NCBI GenBank assembly: GCA_029817715.1
Contig: JARUPY010000471.1
Coordinates: forward strand, 3,658,001-3,722,000
Source: Melastoma dodecandrum
Lineage: Eukaryota > Streptophyta > Magnoliopsida > Myrtales > Melastomataceae
Reading direction: 5' to 3'
Length of the DNA: 64,000 nt
Within the stretch, counting starts at the first letter, position 1, and each line of letters opens with the position of its first letter. The notes under the pieces are model-generated. The model was not told where the DNA came from. It did no database searches and was given only the letters and a program-made list of their open reading frames with translations. A program made the translations under genes and the position numbers. This document shows, piece after piece, positions 30,901 to 41,684 of the stretch.

Positions 30901-33900
30901 GGTTGCTGCACGTGAGAGCTAGAAATGTCAAGGTCCTTGGTCGTATGTATGAGAACAAACACGATGGATCATGCCAATAGTTTGGAAGAAAATATGCTCT
31001 TCGCACTCACATTTCAGACTGCTGACAGGTTAAAGGAGATGAACCCGTAAAATTGTTGTATGATAGGTCACTGCAGTTGATAAGTAGATGAACTTAGAAA
31101 CAAATTCCTTACCAGACGTAAATATCCCAATGAGGATTCAATAATCAATTGTGATAGGAGAAAGTACTTCTAATGAATACAACTAAACGAAAAAAAGATA
31201 GCGATTTAAGAAATTGAATGCTTTCAGTGAGACTGACAAGTTCTGCTTGCTGCTCGTTATCCAAGCAGGAACAACCCCAGAAAGCAAATTATTTGTGAGG
31301 AACCTGCATCCAAGGAAGTGGCATTTCCAGATTGATGATTAAATATCACTATAAAACAGGCAAATTGTAACCCAAATATGCTGAGAGGAACAGAGTATGG
31401 TAGCGTTTTGTGTGATGAAATGCGGTAGATTCATGATTCACTTTTCTTACATAACAGCCAGCTGAGTTGCATTTTGGATTGCATCCGGAACTTCTCCAGT
31501 CAGGTTGTTGAAGCTCAGGTCCCTTACACAAGGAAAAAGCATACAATATGAACGTGTTGTCAAGAGCAACTGAAGAAAATGTCTCCTCTTTCGCAAGATT
31601 CAAGTAGACCTCTATTTTGGCCTAAACTACCGTGCTGATAAAGTTTACTTTTCGTTACATTTGCTTTGTAGCAAGTAGCGTTTTGTGGTAACTCTTATAT
31701 TATTTTTTCTTTGGCAGAAGCATGGTTATCATGAACCAACTCACAAAGTAGTTAACGCTGACATTTTTCCAATGAAATCCGGGATTGATCCACTGAGAGA
31801 GCAGTTTTTCAGAATCCTGGGCACAATATAGCAGTAGCATAGTTGATTTGAAAGGGTTAAGGAAGAAGTTGCCAAAGAAACGTCCGAATAAATATAGAAA
31901 GGGAGAAATCTCACAGCCTCTGCATGTTCACCATGTCCTGTAAATCCGGAAAACTTGAGCTTGAGCCACTCAAATCAGATATTCTCCTGAAAAGTTACAG
32001 AAAGACAGCAATGGATTGGGTGATGCAAGCTAAAAAACACTAGGGGAAGGGAGACATTGCGGTAATCTCACAGCTCTTTCAATTTTTTCAAAAGGGATAT
32101 AGTAGGTGGGATGGGACCCTCCATGGATGTTCCCTGCATGTTTCTGATGAGTAGTTTCAGCCATTTAGAACACCAAAATTCTATTCTGAAGACGCACGAC
32201 TTGGACGCAAAGCATGATGGCAAGATGCACTGCACTCACAGTATAGTAATATTGTTCCAGTTCCCTATAAAGTTTGGTATCTTTCCAGAGAAATTATTCC
32301 CGTCTATGCGGCTGCAAGGCAAGGACCTCGACATTGGAATAAACAACAAGGTAATTATCCATTCGAGATAATAAGCAATCTACGTACAGGTCATTCAAGT
32401 TACGTAAATTTCCGAATGACTCTGGTATTGTTCCAGTGAAGTTGTTTGCAGACAGAAGGCTGCATTAATAGCAAAGCAACACCAAAACTTAATATCGGAT
32501 ATCTTTTTAGGAAAAATTAGTGGATGATTTGTAATAATATTTTAACCAAGATGACAGACACTTACAGTCTCCTTAGTTGACTTAATTTTCCCAGGTTTGG
32601 ATCAAGTGGACCCCCGAGCAGAGTATCTTCCAGGACACTATCAGAGTCATCAAAGATTTTCTAAAAAAAAAATCGGGTCCAACAAGCATATACATTTTCA
32701 GAGGAGGACATAGTCTTACAGTTCTTGGAGTGTGGCAATGTCACCAATTTCCTTGGGGATGGTGCCTTCGATGCGATTACCCAAGGCTGACCTGAAGGAT
32801 CATGTAAACTCACTTAAACATCTCTTTAGGAGCTGGGGAAAAGAGAAATCATAATTTGAAACACTACAATATTAACTTACAAAATCTCAAGTCGGATTTG
32901 AGTAAGACTCGTAGGAATAGGACCACTGATGTAGTTACGCGTAAGGTCTCTGCATCCAACAATGGAGAATATAGTATAATTGTGTAGAGCAAGCCAATAT
33001 ATGTTATGGATTTGCAACAAGAAGGAATGAACCTCAGGCATGACCTTTTAAAGAGGGTATGTTGTTATAATAAACATCGGACTGAAAAGCTTATTACTGC
33101 TATATATGGCTATCCAGTCGAGAAGTCTAACTCACATTTCTCGTAAAAATGTCAGATTGCCAAACTCAGCAGGAAATACCCCGGTCAAGTTGAGCCCCTT
33201 CAGCTGGCTGTGACAAGGAATCAAAGAGTTATCATGTCTGGCGGCCCCCGAGAAGTGGTTAACCAGGATCAAGAGAAAAATTCATTTATTGGGATAGAAG
33301 CTTAGGCAACTTGGAAGTAACAACCCGCCGATAATGCCATCATCGGACTATATGCAATGGACAAGCAAGATTAGGTAGACCATATGGCTTTCAATGCAAG
33401 ATAAAGGAAAATAATACATGTTCGTCACGTGACAGACGGTGCTTTGGTTATAGGAGCAGTCGCATGTGATGTTGCTTTTCTCATCCTCACTGAGACTAAA
33501 GTTCAGACCGCCGCCGCCACTGCACGACCTTTGGTTTACTTTCCAGTATGCGTTGTTCATTTTGGCGGCTATTGTATTCAGCATATCAACTGCAAGAAAA
33601 TGGTCCAACAGCGACCATTAAGTCTCAAATAGTCACTTACGTTGGCCAAGAACACAATCGCTGGCTAGATTCGTGGGAGACAAATAGATTGATAACTCAG
33701 AGTTGAGTCATGAGAATGGGCAACAAAATCAAACGAAACAGGTTATGGTATGGTATAGGAATAATCAAACCATCCAGAGAGAGGGTCGGGTCGGGTCTCA
33801 CCCCCTCCCCTGTCGTGATTATTACAGAGCAGAAAATGTGGATAATACGAAGAGTCTGAATGTGGGAAAAGTCAGAGGAAGCAACTGGTTTTACAAAAAT

Positions 33901-34385
33901 CCAGTGAAGAAGTTGGACCAAGCAAATTTGTCAGAAAGGTGCATGAGAAGGGGAAGTGAAAAAGGTATCGTTTAAAAGACGTTTATGAAACAATGCCGGC
34001 TCGACACCCCGTCAAAAAAGGGATGCTGCATGGACAGAGAGACCAGACAGATAAAAGGCCCTTTTTTTCTTTGATCAGCAATTACTACTAGTGGGTCCCA
34101 CAGTACTTGTTATCATCACCAACATCGTCATCTCCTATGATTTGCTAAAACAAACAGATAAAGGGGCAGAAGTTGCAGAAACCCAGAACGCAAACCATAT
34201 CCCCTATCATTTATTTACACGTAAAGGAGGAGCAGAGCAGATTCAGGGGCAAGGCAGGGGGGGGGGGGGGGGGCGGGCATGAGTAAGACAGAGGAAGGGA
34301 AGCAGTAGATACCTTCATCTTGGGGAAGAAGTTGAGCGTTGCACTCGAATCCAGAGAGCAGGAGGAGGATGAGGATGAACATCAT
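27955..34385 (-). CDS. LRR-VIII-2 receptor kinase with malectin domain, copy C (intact)
   Basis: 24 exons, ATG at 34385, TAG at 27955-27957. Exons: 34313-34385, 33418-33589, 33136-33207, 32881-32949, 32720-32791, 32566-32637, 32388-32459, 32240-32311, 32072-32143, 31915-31986, 31745-31816, 31451-31522, 31238-31303, 31011-31070, 30867-30905, 30723-30772, 30274-30638, 30007-30202, 29755-29892, 29338-29456, 29054-29264, 28732-28969, 28474-28624, 27955-28377. They sum to 1005 codons in one frame, every intron GT..AG. Order: signal peptide (MMFILILLLLSGFECNAQ), LRR domain with 24-residue repeats each in its own exon, malectin-like domain, transmembrane helix (SVGAIIGIVVASCFLLVMIL), kinase with [35 protein letters not shown]. 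Full catalytic set, so probably an active receptor kinase. Tandem paralogue of copy B, same strand. Confidence 0.94.
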
Positions 34386-35363
34386 AAATTTGAAGGAGAG
34401 GAAGAAGAAGAAGAAGGGGGCATCAGAGCCAGAGGGGAATGGAGTCCCAGCCACTCGAGTCAGTTGTTTGAATAAGAGGATATAAAAGCAGGAATTAAGA
34501 TACAAGGGAAGGGAAGCAACGTCCCCTTGTTTTTTTTTGGGAGGGGGGAGGGGAGGATGGGAATGGTAAAAATGTAACTAGAGTTAGGTTTAGAATAAAT
34601 ACATAATTAAAATCAAATTCAATTAACATCAAATCTGGAATTTCCTTAGTGATGGGCCTGGTTTGGGCCTAATGGCAATTTAAAACCAAACCAAAACACC
34701 CCCCGCTTTGTTTTGTCACCCACCTCACAAGTGACTGTTCATTTAAAGCAACTTCATTCATTTCATTTACGCACTGTTTGGTTTGTTTTGTTTTGTTTTG
34801 TTTTCCTTTGGCATATTTCCAGTTTGTCTCAGCATTAGGCCTCTCTGTTTCACTTTTTATTTTTTTTACCCATTTATGAAGTTCAAATTTGATGATGTGA
34901 TAACTGGATTGACCCCAGACTTTTTGATAAATTCTCACTCGGTCTTGTGTTTGGTATTTGGTCCTATATTTTGTTGGGGATACATTTAAGCAAATACCAC
35001 CTCTCCTACTAGTAGTTGCAGTAGTAGTAGTCAATGGTAATTTATGTCTTTGTATGGGAAAGGGTTGGCAACCAGGGAAAGGGAAAATGGGCTTAAGCCC
35101 AACATAATTGCATCCCACACCGAGAAAAAAGAGTCGGTGAGTGTGGCCCCCCACGACCCCTACTTCCCCCCCACAATTATTGATTGCCCACCCCCCATCC
35201 CTTCCTTCTTAAACCCAAAACGAAAGAAAAAGACAGTAACTTTGTAAATAAATAAACTAAAATGATTTCCCCCCTTTCTGGCAATTCTACTGACAGAGAC
35301 AAACCATATCCCTCCCCTCCCATTATTCTTTCCACCACACTCCAAATCCCAAATCCGGATGGA
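34386..35363. promoter_or_regulatory. Divergent spacer between copy C and the TBL remnant
   Basis: Contains a run of 16 G at about 34258-34273 (within intron 1 and leader side), T-rich and TTTTG repeats near 34790-34805, and no convincing gene. It would have held the promoters of copy C (leftward) and the TBL gene (rightward). Confidence 0.45.
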
Positions 35364-35570
35364 ATGGAGGGCTGGATTATCCTCCCACTCTTCCTCCTAT
35401 TTCAGCTGGCTACCAGCAGCAGCAGCTGCGTTGGTATAATGGGAGATGGGTTTTGGGACGCCTCCTATCCCCTCTACAACCCTTCCTCCTGTCCCTTCAT
35501 TGAGACCACCTTTACACCCACTACCGCTGGCACCCTCTTGGCACCACTTGCAACTTCACAAGGTCGTTAA
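35364..35570 (+). pseudogene. TBL gene, 5' exon (PMR5N domain), broken
   Basis: From ATG at 35364 comes a hydrophobic N-terminus (MEGWIILPLFLLFQLATSSS), then a PMR5N-type block with WDASYPLYNPSSCPFIET, the hallmark of trichome-birefringence-like wall-polysaccharide acetyltransferases. After this the frame shifts: the next family block, HYRWHPLGTTCNFTR, is in another frame, with about a dozen residues lost between. The exon end looks like a donor (AG|GTCGTT). The middle of the gene, with its GDS motif, is not found; the 3' end is at 38880-39164. Confidence 0.83.
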
Positions 35571-36614
35571 CCAAAAAAAAAAAAAAAAACTTCTCCAGGT
35601 CGATGCATTTCTCTCCTTTCTGTTAGCGTGTCAAGAAATTTTATTGTATTTGTTGATGAATAATTAATAAAGAAGAGTATTTGTCATTGATTATTTTACT
35701 TTTCTGCATGTAAAATTATTAATGATAAAGTCTCACAAAGTAATGAGTATATTAATATGAAATAGTCCGTGATCGGATAGATGTTTAAAGGAGATATAGA
35801 TATTTAGATCATCGCTAAGTATAACTAAGGTCAAGATAAACCGAATGATGGTATATAAGGTGACCATTGTAAATCAGGTGACCTAGAGTAACGAAAATTG
35901 TGTTAAAATAAAATAATTCTAAAATCCTATTAAGATGGAATTGGGCAAAGGGATTAGGTTAAATGTTCTTTCAAGATTTATCCCATTCGATATATGTAAT
36001 AACAAATTTTGGAAATTTAGAATTAATTGCCGAGAGAGATTTTTGGCAAATAAAACATTATCCCATGAAATGGGATTTAAAGTAACGACGAGGCCAACCA
36101 ATAATTAATTATGAGATAAATAATTAATTTAAAAATTGAAAATAAAAATAATAATAGTAATTTTATTATTATAAAGGTTGGTTGAAATGGACAAATGTGT
36201 CATGAAATATTTTAATGGTGAGACAACACTAAAATAAAATTCCCTAATTATTAAGTTAATTATTATAAAATAAAGGCCATCCATTAATATTTATTATAAT
36301 AATCGGATTTTTCCCATGAGTCGGTACAACTTAACTGTGAGCTTCTGGTAAAACATATGTAATTTATTCTAAATGATTAATATGTCGACTTAACTCAATT
36401 TAGTTGACTTGTTTAGCTCAACTAAGGTCAGCTTTTTGAGAGGCAAGTGTTAAGTTTAAGAGTTGTTAGATTCAACGTAAAAATACCGAAAGTCACATAG
36501 ATAATTGTGATTAGAGAGTTACGGCCTACTTGTTGTGCGGTGTGTAGGTACAGCTCAGCTGTGTGCATATTTCATATTTCAAGATTTCGGTTCCACTAGG
36601 ACTTATTACCAACA
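35571..36614 (+). repeat. AT-rich region, possible Copia 5' LTR
   Basis: Begins with a poly-A tract (35573-35589). A segment from TGTTAG (35619) to ACCAACA (36614) would fit an LTR of about 1 kb lying just upstream of the gag remnant, but no second copy is present to confirm it. Very AT-rich with ATTATTATAAA runs. Confidence 0.35.
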
Positions 36615-36732
36615 AATTCCCGATTTTAACAATGGGGGCTGTTTTTTTTAATAAAATAGTCGGAGATATATTAAAGTCCTTTATTTATTAATATTCCACA
36701 AATTCTAAAACTCTACTTTAAATTATTTTGTA

Positions 36733-37822
36733 GATGGCAAACACAAATACCCTTTCGCTGCGAAACATTCTCGAGAAAGAGAATATCCTCAACAGTTTCA
36801 ACTACCTGGATTGGTAAGGAAACTGAATATTGTCCTAAGGCGTGAGAGAAAGATTTATGTGCTAGAGGATGAACCACTTAAAGAATCTGCACCTGATGCT
36901 TCTGAGGATGATCAGTCATACTACAGTCAATACTTGGAGGATGCGCTGGATGTTCAGTGCATCATGTTGTCTTCTATGTCTCTCGAGTTACAGAGGCAAC
37001 ATGAGAACATGAGTGCTAAGGAGATTGATTAGCACTTACATGAGCTCTTCCAAGAGAGTGCAAGAGTTGAGAGGTATGAGACCTCTCGGGCACTGTTTCG
37101 AACCATGCTGGTAGAAGGAAACCCAGTTGGGCCACATGTACTCAAGATGATAGGGTACATTGAGAGGCTTGGGAGCTTGGGTTCCAAGCTGGACCAGGAC
37201 TTAGCTGTTGACCTGGTTTGTCCTCACTCCCACCATCATTTTCTCAGTTTGTGTTGAACTTCAACATGAACAGTATGGAGAAGAGTTTGACTGATCTGAT
37301 GGCAATGCCGAAAACTGCTGAGAATGACATGAAGGTGAATCCTTCACTTAGAGCAATGATGGTCAGAAAGACTAACAAGCGTCCCGGCACCGGGAAATTC
37401 AATCCCAAGGCCAAAGCAGTTAAGAGCGTCGGGCCTCCAGCTTAAAAGAGGCTTAAGAAAGGGCAGCAGGTACCCCAGTTTGATGAGAATGAGGCTATAT
37501 GCTTTCATTCTGGCAAGAAAGGTCATTGGAAGAAGAATTGCTTCCAACTCATAAAGAGGAATGTCAGTGGAGCGGATGTTTTAGGTTCTTTGTGATTCAA
37601 TGCAATATTTTTGTTTCTTCATCATGGGTCATAGATTCCGGAAGTAGTTCTCAAATTTGTGCGAATTTGCAGGGTCTAAGTGATTGCAGACGGCTGTCCA
37701 AGGGCGAGGTGGACCTACAAGTGGCGAATAGAGTTAGAGTTGATGCATTAGTTGTAGGGACGTATGTAATAAAGTTGCCCAGTGGATTTGATTTAAATTT
37801 GGAGAACTGTTATTTTGATTAA
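36733..37822 (+). pseudogene. Copia gag-protease remnant
   Basis: From ATG at 36733: gag blocks NILEKENILNSFNYLDW, KLNIVLRRERKIYVLEDE, QHENMSAKEID and FNMNSMEKSLTDLMAM; zinc knuckle CFHSGKKGHWKKNC; protease WVIDSGSSSQICAN. Stops and frame changes occur at several places (for example TAA at the YLDW end, TAG after AKEID). Integrase, RT and RNase H are absent. It is an old, dead element, unrelated in sequence to the Copia at 1-3695, and it lies between the two halves of the TBL gene. Confidence 0.85.
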
Positions 37823-38879
37823 AAGGGGTTGAATTGTGTGTTGAATGTGCAGTTTGGTGATTGACCCGTGTTTAGAGTGTGCGATTCGTTGGCTAAAACT
37901 CATTTGTTGAAAGTAATTGAGATCGTGTTCGTTGGGTGAAACTCGTGTGTCATTTACGCCAAGGACAGATGCCGAATGAAAGGAGCAAGGGACGACAGGA
38001 ATAATGTTGTTTTCCCTGGGTAATTCATAAGGAAATGAATATGGTTACGATGAGTTCACTGTGTCTTGCATAGTGGTCATGAATGAAATGTTTGGTAGTT
38101 ATATTGAGCTGAAATAATAATTTGAATGAGTCTCAGATCGTTGAAAGGGAGGAATGATTGGCTGGAAGTAAAGTCATATGACAGTTGAAAGGAAAGCGAT
38201 TATTATGACACGCACATGAGCAAGGGCATGGAAAAGTTGCGACCCCTGAATGCTCGGATATAACGCCTGAAGGGTGGGTCGTGTTGTCCTAGACCAAAGG
38301 CCGGAATGGTACGACGGAATACAAATGAATGTCGTGGTTGATATGATGATTGATCTTAATTCGGGAATGATGCGAAAGGAATTCGCCAAGAGCTTGGCAA
38401 GGCGGAATAGTCTTGCGCAAGGTTTAATGAGCAAGTTAGGGAGGCCTCGTCTTTGCCAACATGTAGGAGACTGGTTCTCCACATTGGCTGAATTATTGTA
38501 GGTTGGGAAACCTTAAAGTAGCTCGATTAGAACTCAAGGAAATAGATTGGACTGAAAGGTTATGGTATTAATTTATTGGATCAGACTTAGTTCTTGAATT
38601 AATATTTTGATGGATTTTTACAGGTCAATCAAAGTTTTCCGTTTATACTTTGTTCTATCTACGTGTTTAGCACATAAGATGATTGTAATAAAGATACCGT
38701 AACGAATTCTGAATTCGATTATTAATAATGACGATAATATGTAGTTTTTTCCAAGTAGCAAATTTTTAGATCCTTTCAATTTCTCCCTCCCATACAAGTA
38801 CCAATCTCGAATCCTTTGTTTATCTGATTTTTCAGCTAGCTCTTCCGAAAAACACGAGTTAACACGATCTCATTGTCCA
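37823..38879. other. Unassigned sequence inside the split TBL gene
   Basis: No open frame with a recognised domain. Probably decayed remainder of the Copia insertion or of a second repeat. No matching LTR pair seen. Confidence 0.4.
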
Positions 38880-39164
38880 CAGTGGCAGTCTTAGGGGGGA
38901 GCCGACAGCAAAGAGTTGCATCAGGCAGATAGAACCAGTTTGGGGATCAACTTTCCCGGGGGGGGTCTGCCTCCGGCAGTAGCAGCACTGAAGGGTGCGC
39001 TCACAAAGATCAAGAAGCCCGTGACCTTGCTTGACGTAACCAATTTATCTTTGCTTTGCAAAGACGGGCATCCATCCGTATAACTGCAATGGATTGCAGT
39101 CACTGGTGCTTGGCAGGTGTTCCAGATACATGGAACGAGATTCTTTACAACCTCCTCCTCATTT
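38880..39164 (+). pseudogene. TBL gene, 3' exon
   Basis: Contains family-typical C-terminal blocks: SCIRQIEPVWGSTFPGG, then PPAVAALKGALTKIKKPVTL and [17 protein letters not shown], then in another frame [20 protein letters not shown] with a stop at 39164. The DxxH catalytic motif (DCSH) is preserved, but small indels separate the blocks and a stop follows HPSV. With 35364-35570 it forms one gene cut by the repeat between. Homologue by position and family: Arabidopsis TBL42-like. Confidence 0.83.
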
Positions 39165-39675
39165 GACGCCATCGGGGATTCTTACTATTCATTTCCCCAG
39201 AAACAAACAGATTGGTTTGTCATTGTTACCTAGGAGGGAAATCAAAGGAGATTAAAAGAAAAGGAATAAAGGGCACCGAAATGGGCCTCGTGTGGAATGT
39301 CCCAACACATTTATTGGGGAGAGACTTCGTTGATGATGATAGTGTTGAGGGCTTATCCACAATTTAAGGATGAGACTTTGCTCTTCCGGCCCAGCTTGAA
39401 TTCAGACAAATATTAACAAGTTGTCTTGAAAAGAATGTTCTTCACGCGCAAGGTGAATGCAACATAAACTCGTCAACCCAATCACACTACAAGCTTTTCG
39501 AAGAAAATTACACTACAAGCCCAATCATTCTTCTTCTGGCAATGGAAATGCCTGCCATAAAGTTTGCACGATCCACCCCTACAAGGCTAATGTTTATGAC
39601 CGGAAAACACGGTTGGGTCAGGTGCAAGCACAATCTTAATCACAAGTGACAGGAATGGGGCTTCGACCTCCTTCC
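39165..39675. other. Spacer between TBL remnant and RPL13c
   Basis: Nothing recognisable; includes the 3' untranslated region of RPL13c near 39600-39675. Confidence 0.5.
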
Positions 39676-41269
39676 TTATCTCTGAATTTGTATCCTCTTG
39701 TCCTGGATGGGAAGATCAATAGGCTTCTGAGCCTCGTGAGGGTGGTCTGGTCCCTTATACACCTTTAGGTGGTTAAATAATGCCCTCCCAAGCTGCACAT
39801 AAAATCCAATTTCAAGGTGAGCTGCTGCCAATCTCCCAAATGAATATGGAACAAAACCATCACCGTGCCTTAACTATTCAGCCAGTCAGATCAAGTTCAT
39901 CCAACGACCTCCTAAGATTGATTGGTACCCTTATCACCAACTACCGTAGTTCAACTCATGGCGATGGATCCAAAGTTTCACCTCACACTCCTCAAATCAC
40001 TACTACACATACCTTTCTAAACCTTCCCAATTAGCTGGTTCTGTTTGAAATGGGTGACATTCCAAATTCACCCCCCCCCCCCAATCTTTCAGCATTGAAC
40101 CTAAAACCAATATTACTATGCAGCATTGCTATGTTGAATCGAGTTTACACACATTCTGGTAGCATTACATAACTTATAGCATGTGTATCCCATTACAGCA
40201 CCCACCAAAAGTCACAAAACCACTATTCTAAGCAAAATTTGTCAAACAATTATAAGATGAAATGCCCAGATACACAATTTTTGGACATTGAGGAAATGTC
40301 ATGGAATTGGAAAAATTAGGTTGTAAATTGGGGGTACAGAGGGAAGCTTACCCTTCCTTTGGGAAGCATTCCTCGAACGGCATGTTCAATGATTCGTTCG
40401 GGAATCCTCTGTTGTAGTTGGTCAAAGGTTTCGACCTTCATTCCACCAGGTCTTCCCGAATGCCTCCTGTAGAGCTTTTGAGTCCGTTTCTTACCAGAGA
40501 CCGCAACTTTTTCGGCATTCACCTATCAATTCAACATCAGAGTTCTATCTGGCATGATATCAACATACATTATGATTGAGGAACAACACCAGAAGTCACT
40601 ACTCAAGGAACCAGGACATGTAATGCAGCGAGGGCAAGCACCAACATTTGGAGCCACGGCAACTCCAGAAGGCAGCTAATTCGAAATTCACAAGATTACA
40701 GGCACAGAGAAAGGCACTCAGAACAGCATCAGGGAGCTGGGGCAGGAACTAACCACGATGACAAAAGAACCCATGTCGACGCTGGGAGTGTAAGTGGGCA
40801 AATCCTTGCCACGAATGTAGATGGCGATGGTGGAAGCGAGCCGACCAAGGACCTTATCAGTGGCGTCAACCACGTACCAGGTCTTGTCAGTGTTGACGTG
40901 GTCGGCTGCTTTGGGATACCAAGTGTTGTTCCAAATATCCTACGACAATGCAACCGGAAAGATGAAAACGGCTACGACACAGAAAACAAAAGGGACGGCA
41001 AGAAGGGGAGGGGTGGGTACGGGGCCGTCGAGCTCGGACTCCTCGAACATCCAACGCTGATCGAGAGGAATGCGTGGGGCGACATCTTCTTTCTTCTGGC
41101 ATCGGATACGGAGGCTGCGATCGGCGGACGGAGCGGGGAGAGGGAAGGATGACGGATTGAGGAAAAGAGGAGAGGAGGAAAGGAAAGCAGGCTGAAGCCT
41201 ACTGGAATGGACGAGGGAATTCGAACACGAAGGGGGTGCCGATGAAGAAGACACGCATAGCACCGCCAT
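39676..41269 (-). CDS. RPL13: Plastid ribosomal protein L13 (uL13c), nuclear-encoded
   Basis: Four exons: 41021-41269, 40754-40939, 40352-40522, 39676-39792, giving 240 codons plus stop. The first 45-50 residues are Ser/Pro-rich without acids, a chloroplast transit peptide. The mature part shows [81 protein letters not shown] and [20 protein letters not shown], all typical of uL13c. It is part of the large subunit of the chloroplast ribosome. Homologous to At1g78630 (EMB1473), needed for embryo development in Arabidopsis. It is divergent to VTE6, but a hAT element now separates them. Confidence 0.95.
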
Positions 41270-41676
41270 TTCTTCGCCCTCTTGGACTCCCCCCCACCGC
41301 CTCCGGCGAGCTGAAGATTTGGGTGAAAACTAAGAGGAGAGGGTTGGGTTGTTTTGGATAAGGGATGGGGAGGGATGGAAAGAGGAGTTATTTGGGTCGG
41401 GCTTCAAATGAAAATGGGCCAGGCCCATTTTATCGATGGAAATCTTGAGGCGATCGACTAAGCACCGCCGAAAAGAAATTCTGTAAAAGCAACATGCAAA
41501 ACGAAGATTTTTTTTTACCGAAAAACGATTAATTTTAAAAAAAATTATAAAATACGATTTCAGTTTCGTAAAATACGATTTTATCGTCGGATAACGCATT
41601 TTAAAAACGCGTCCAATAATATTTTACGAAATCGATATATTTCCGTTCAATACTCGAAAAAAATCCAACACAAACT
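41270..41676. promoter_or_regulatory. RPL13c upstream region
   Basis: About 400 bp, AT-rich beyond 41480, between the RPL13c start codon and the hAT target site. Remaining part of the ancestral RPL13c/VTE6 divergent promoter. No clear TATA box picked out. Confidence 0.5.
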
Positions 41677-41684
41677 GTTGATGT
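41677..41684. repeat. hAT target-site duplication, left
   Basis: GTTGATGT; the right copy at 44926-44933 is GTTGATGC, so seven of eight bases match. Eight bases is the hAT standard. Confidence 0.85.

Noticed and set aside
34669..35154. 161-codon open frame on the minus strand
   Set aside because: Low-complexity, no domain, no family resemblance; likely chance in the spacer.
36733..37822. Same family as the Copia element at 1-3695
   Set aside because: Gag, zinc knuckle and protease sequences differ clearly and it lacks the CAGAAG bias; a separate, older element.
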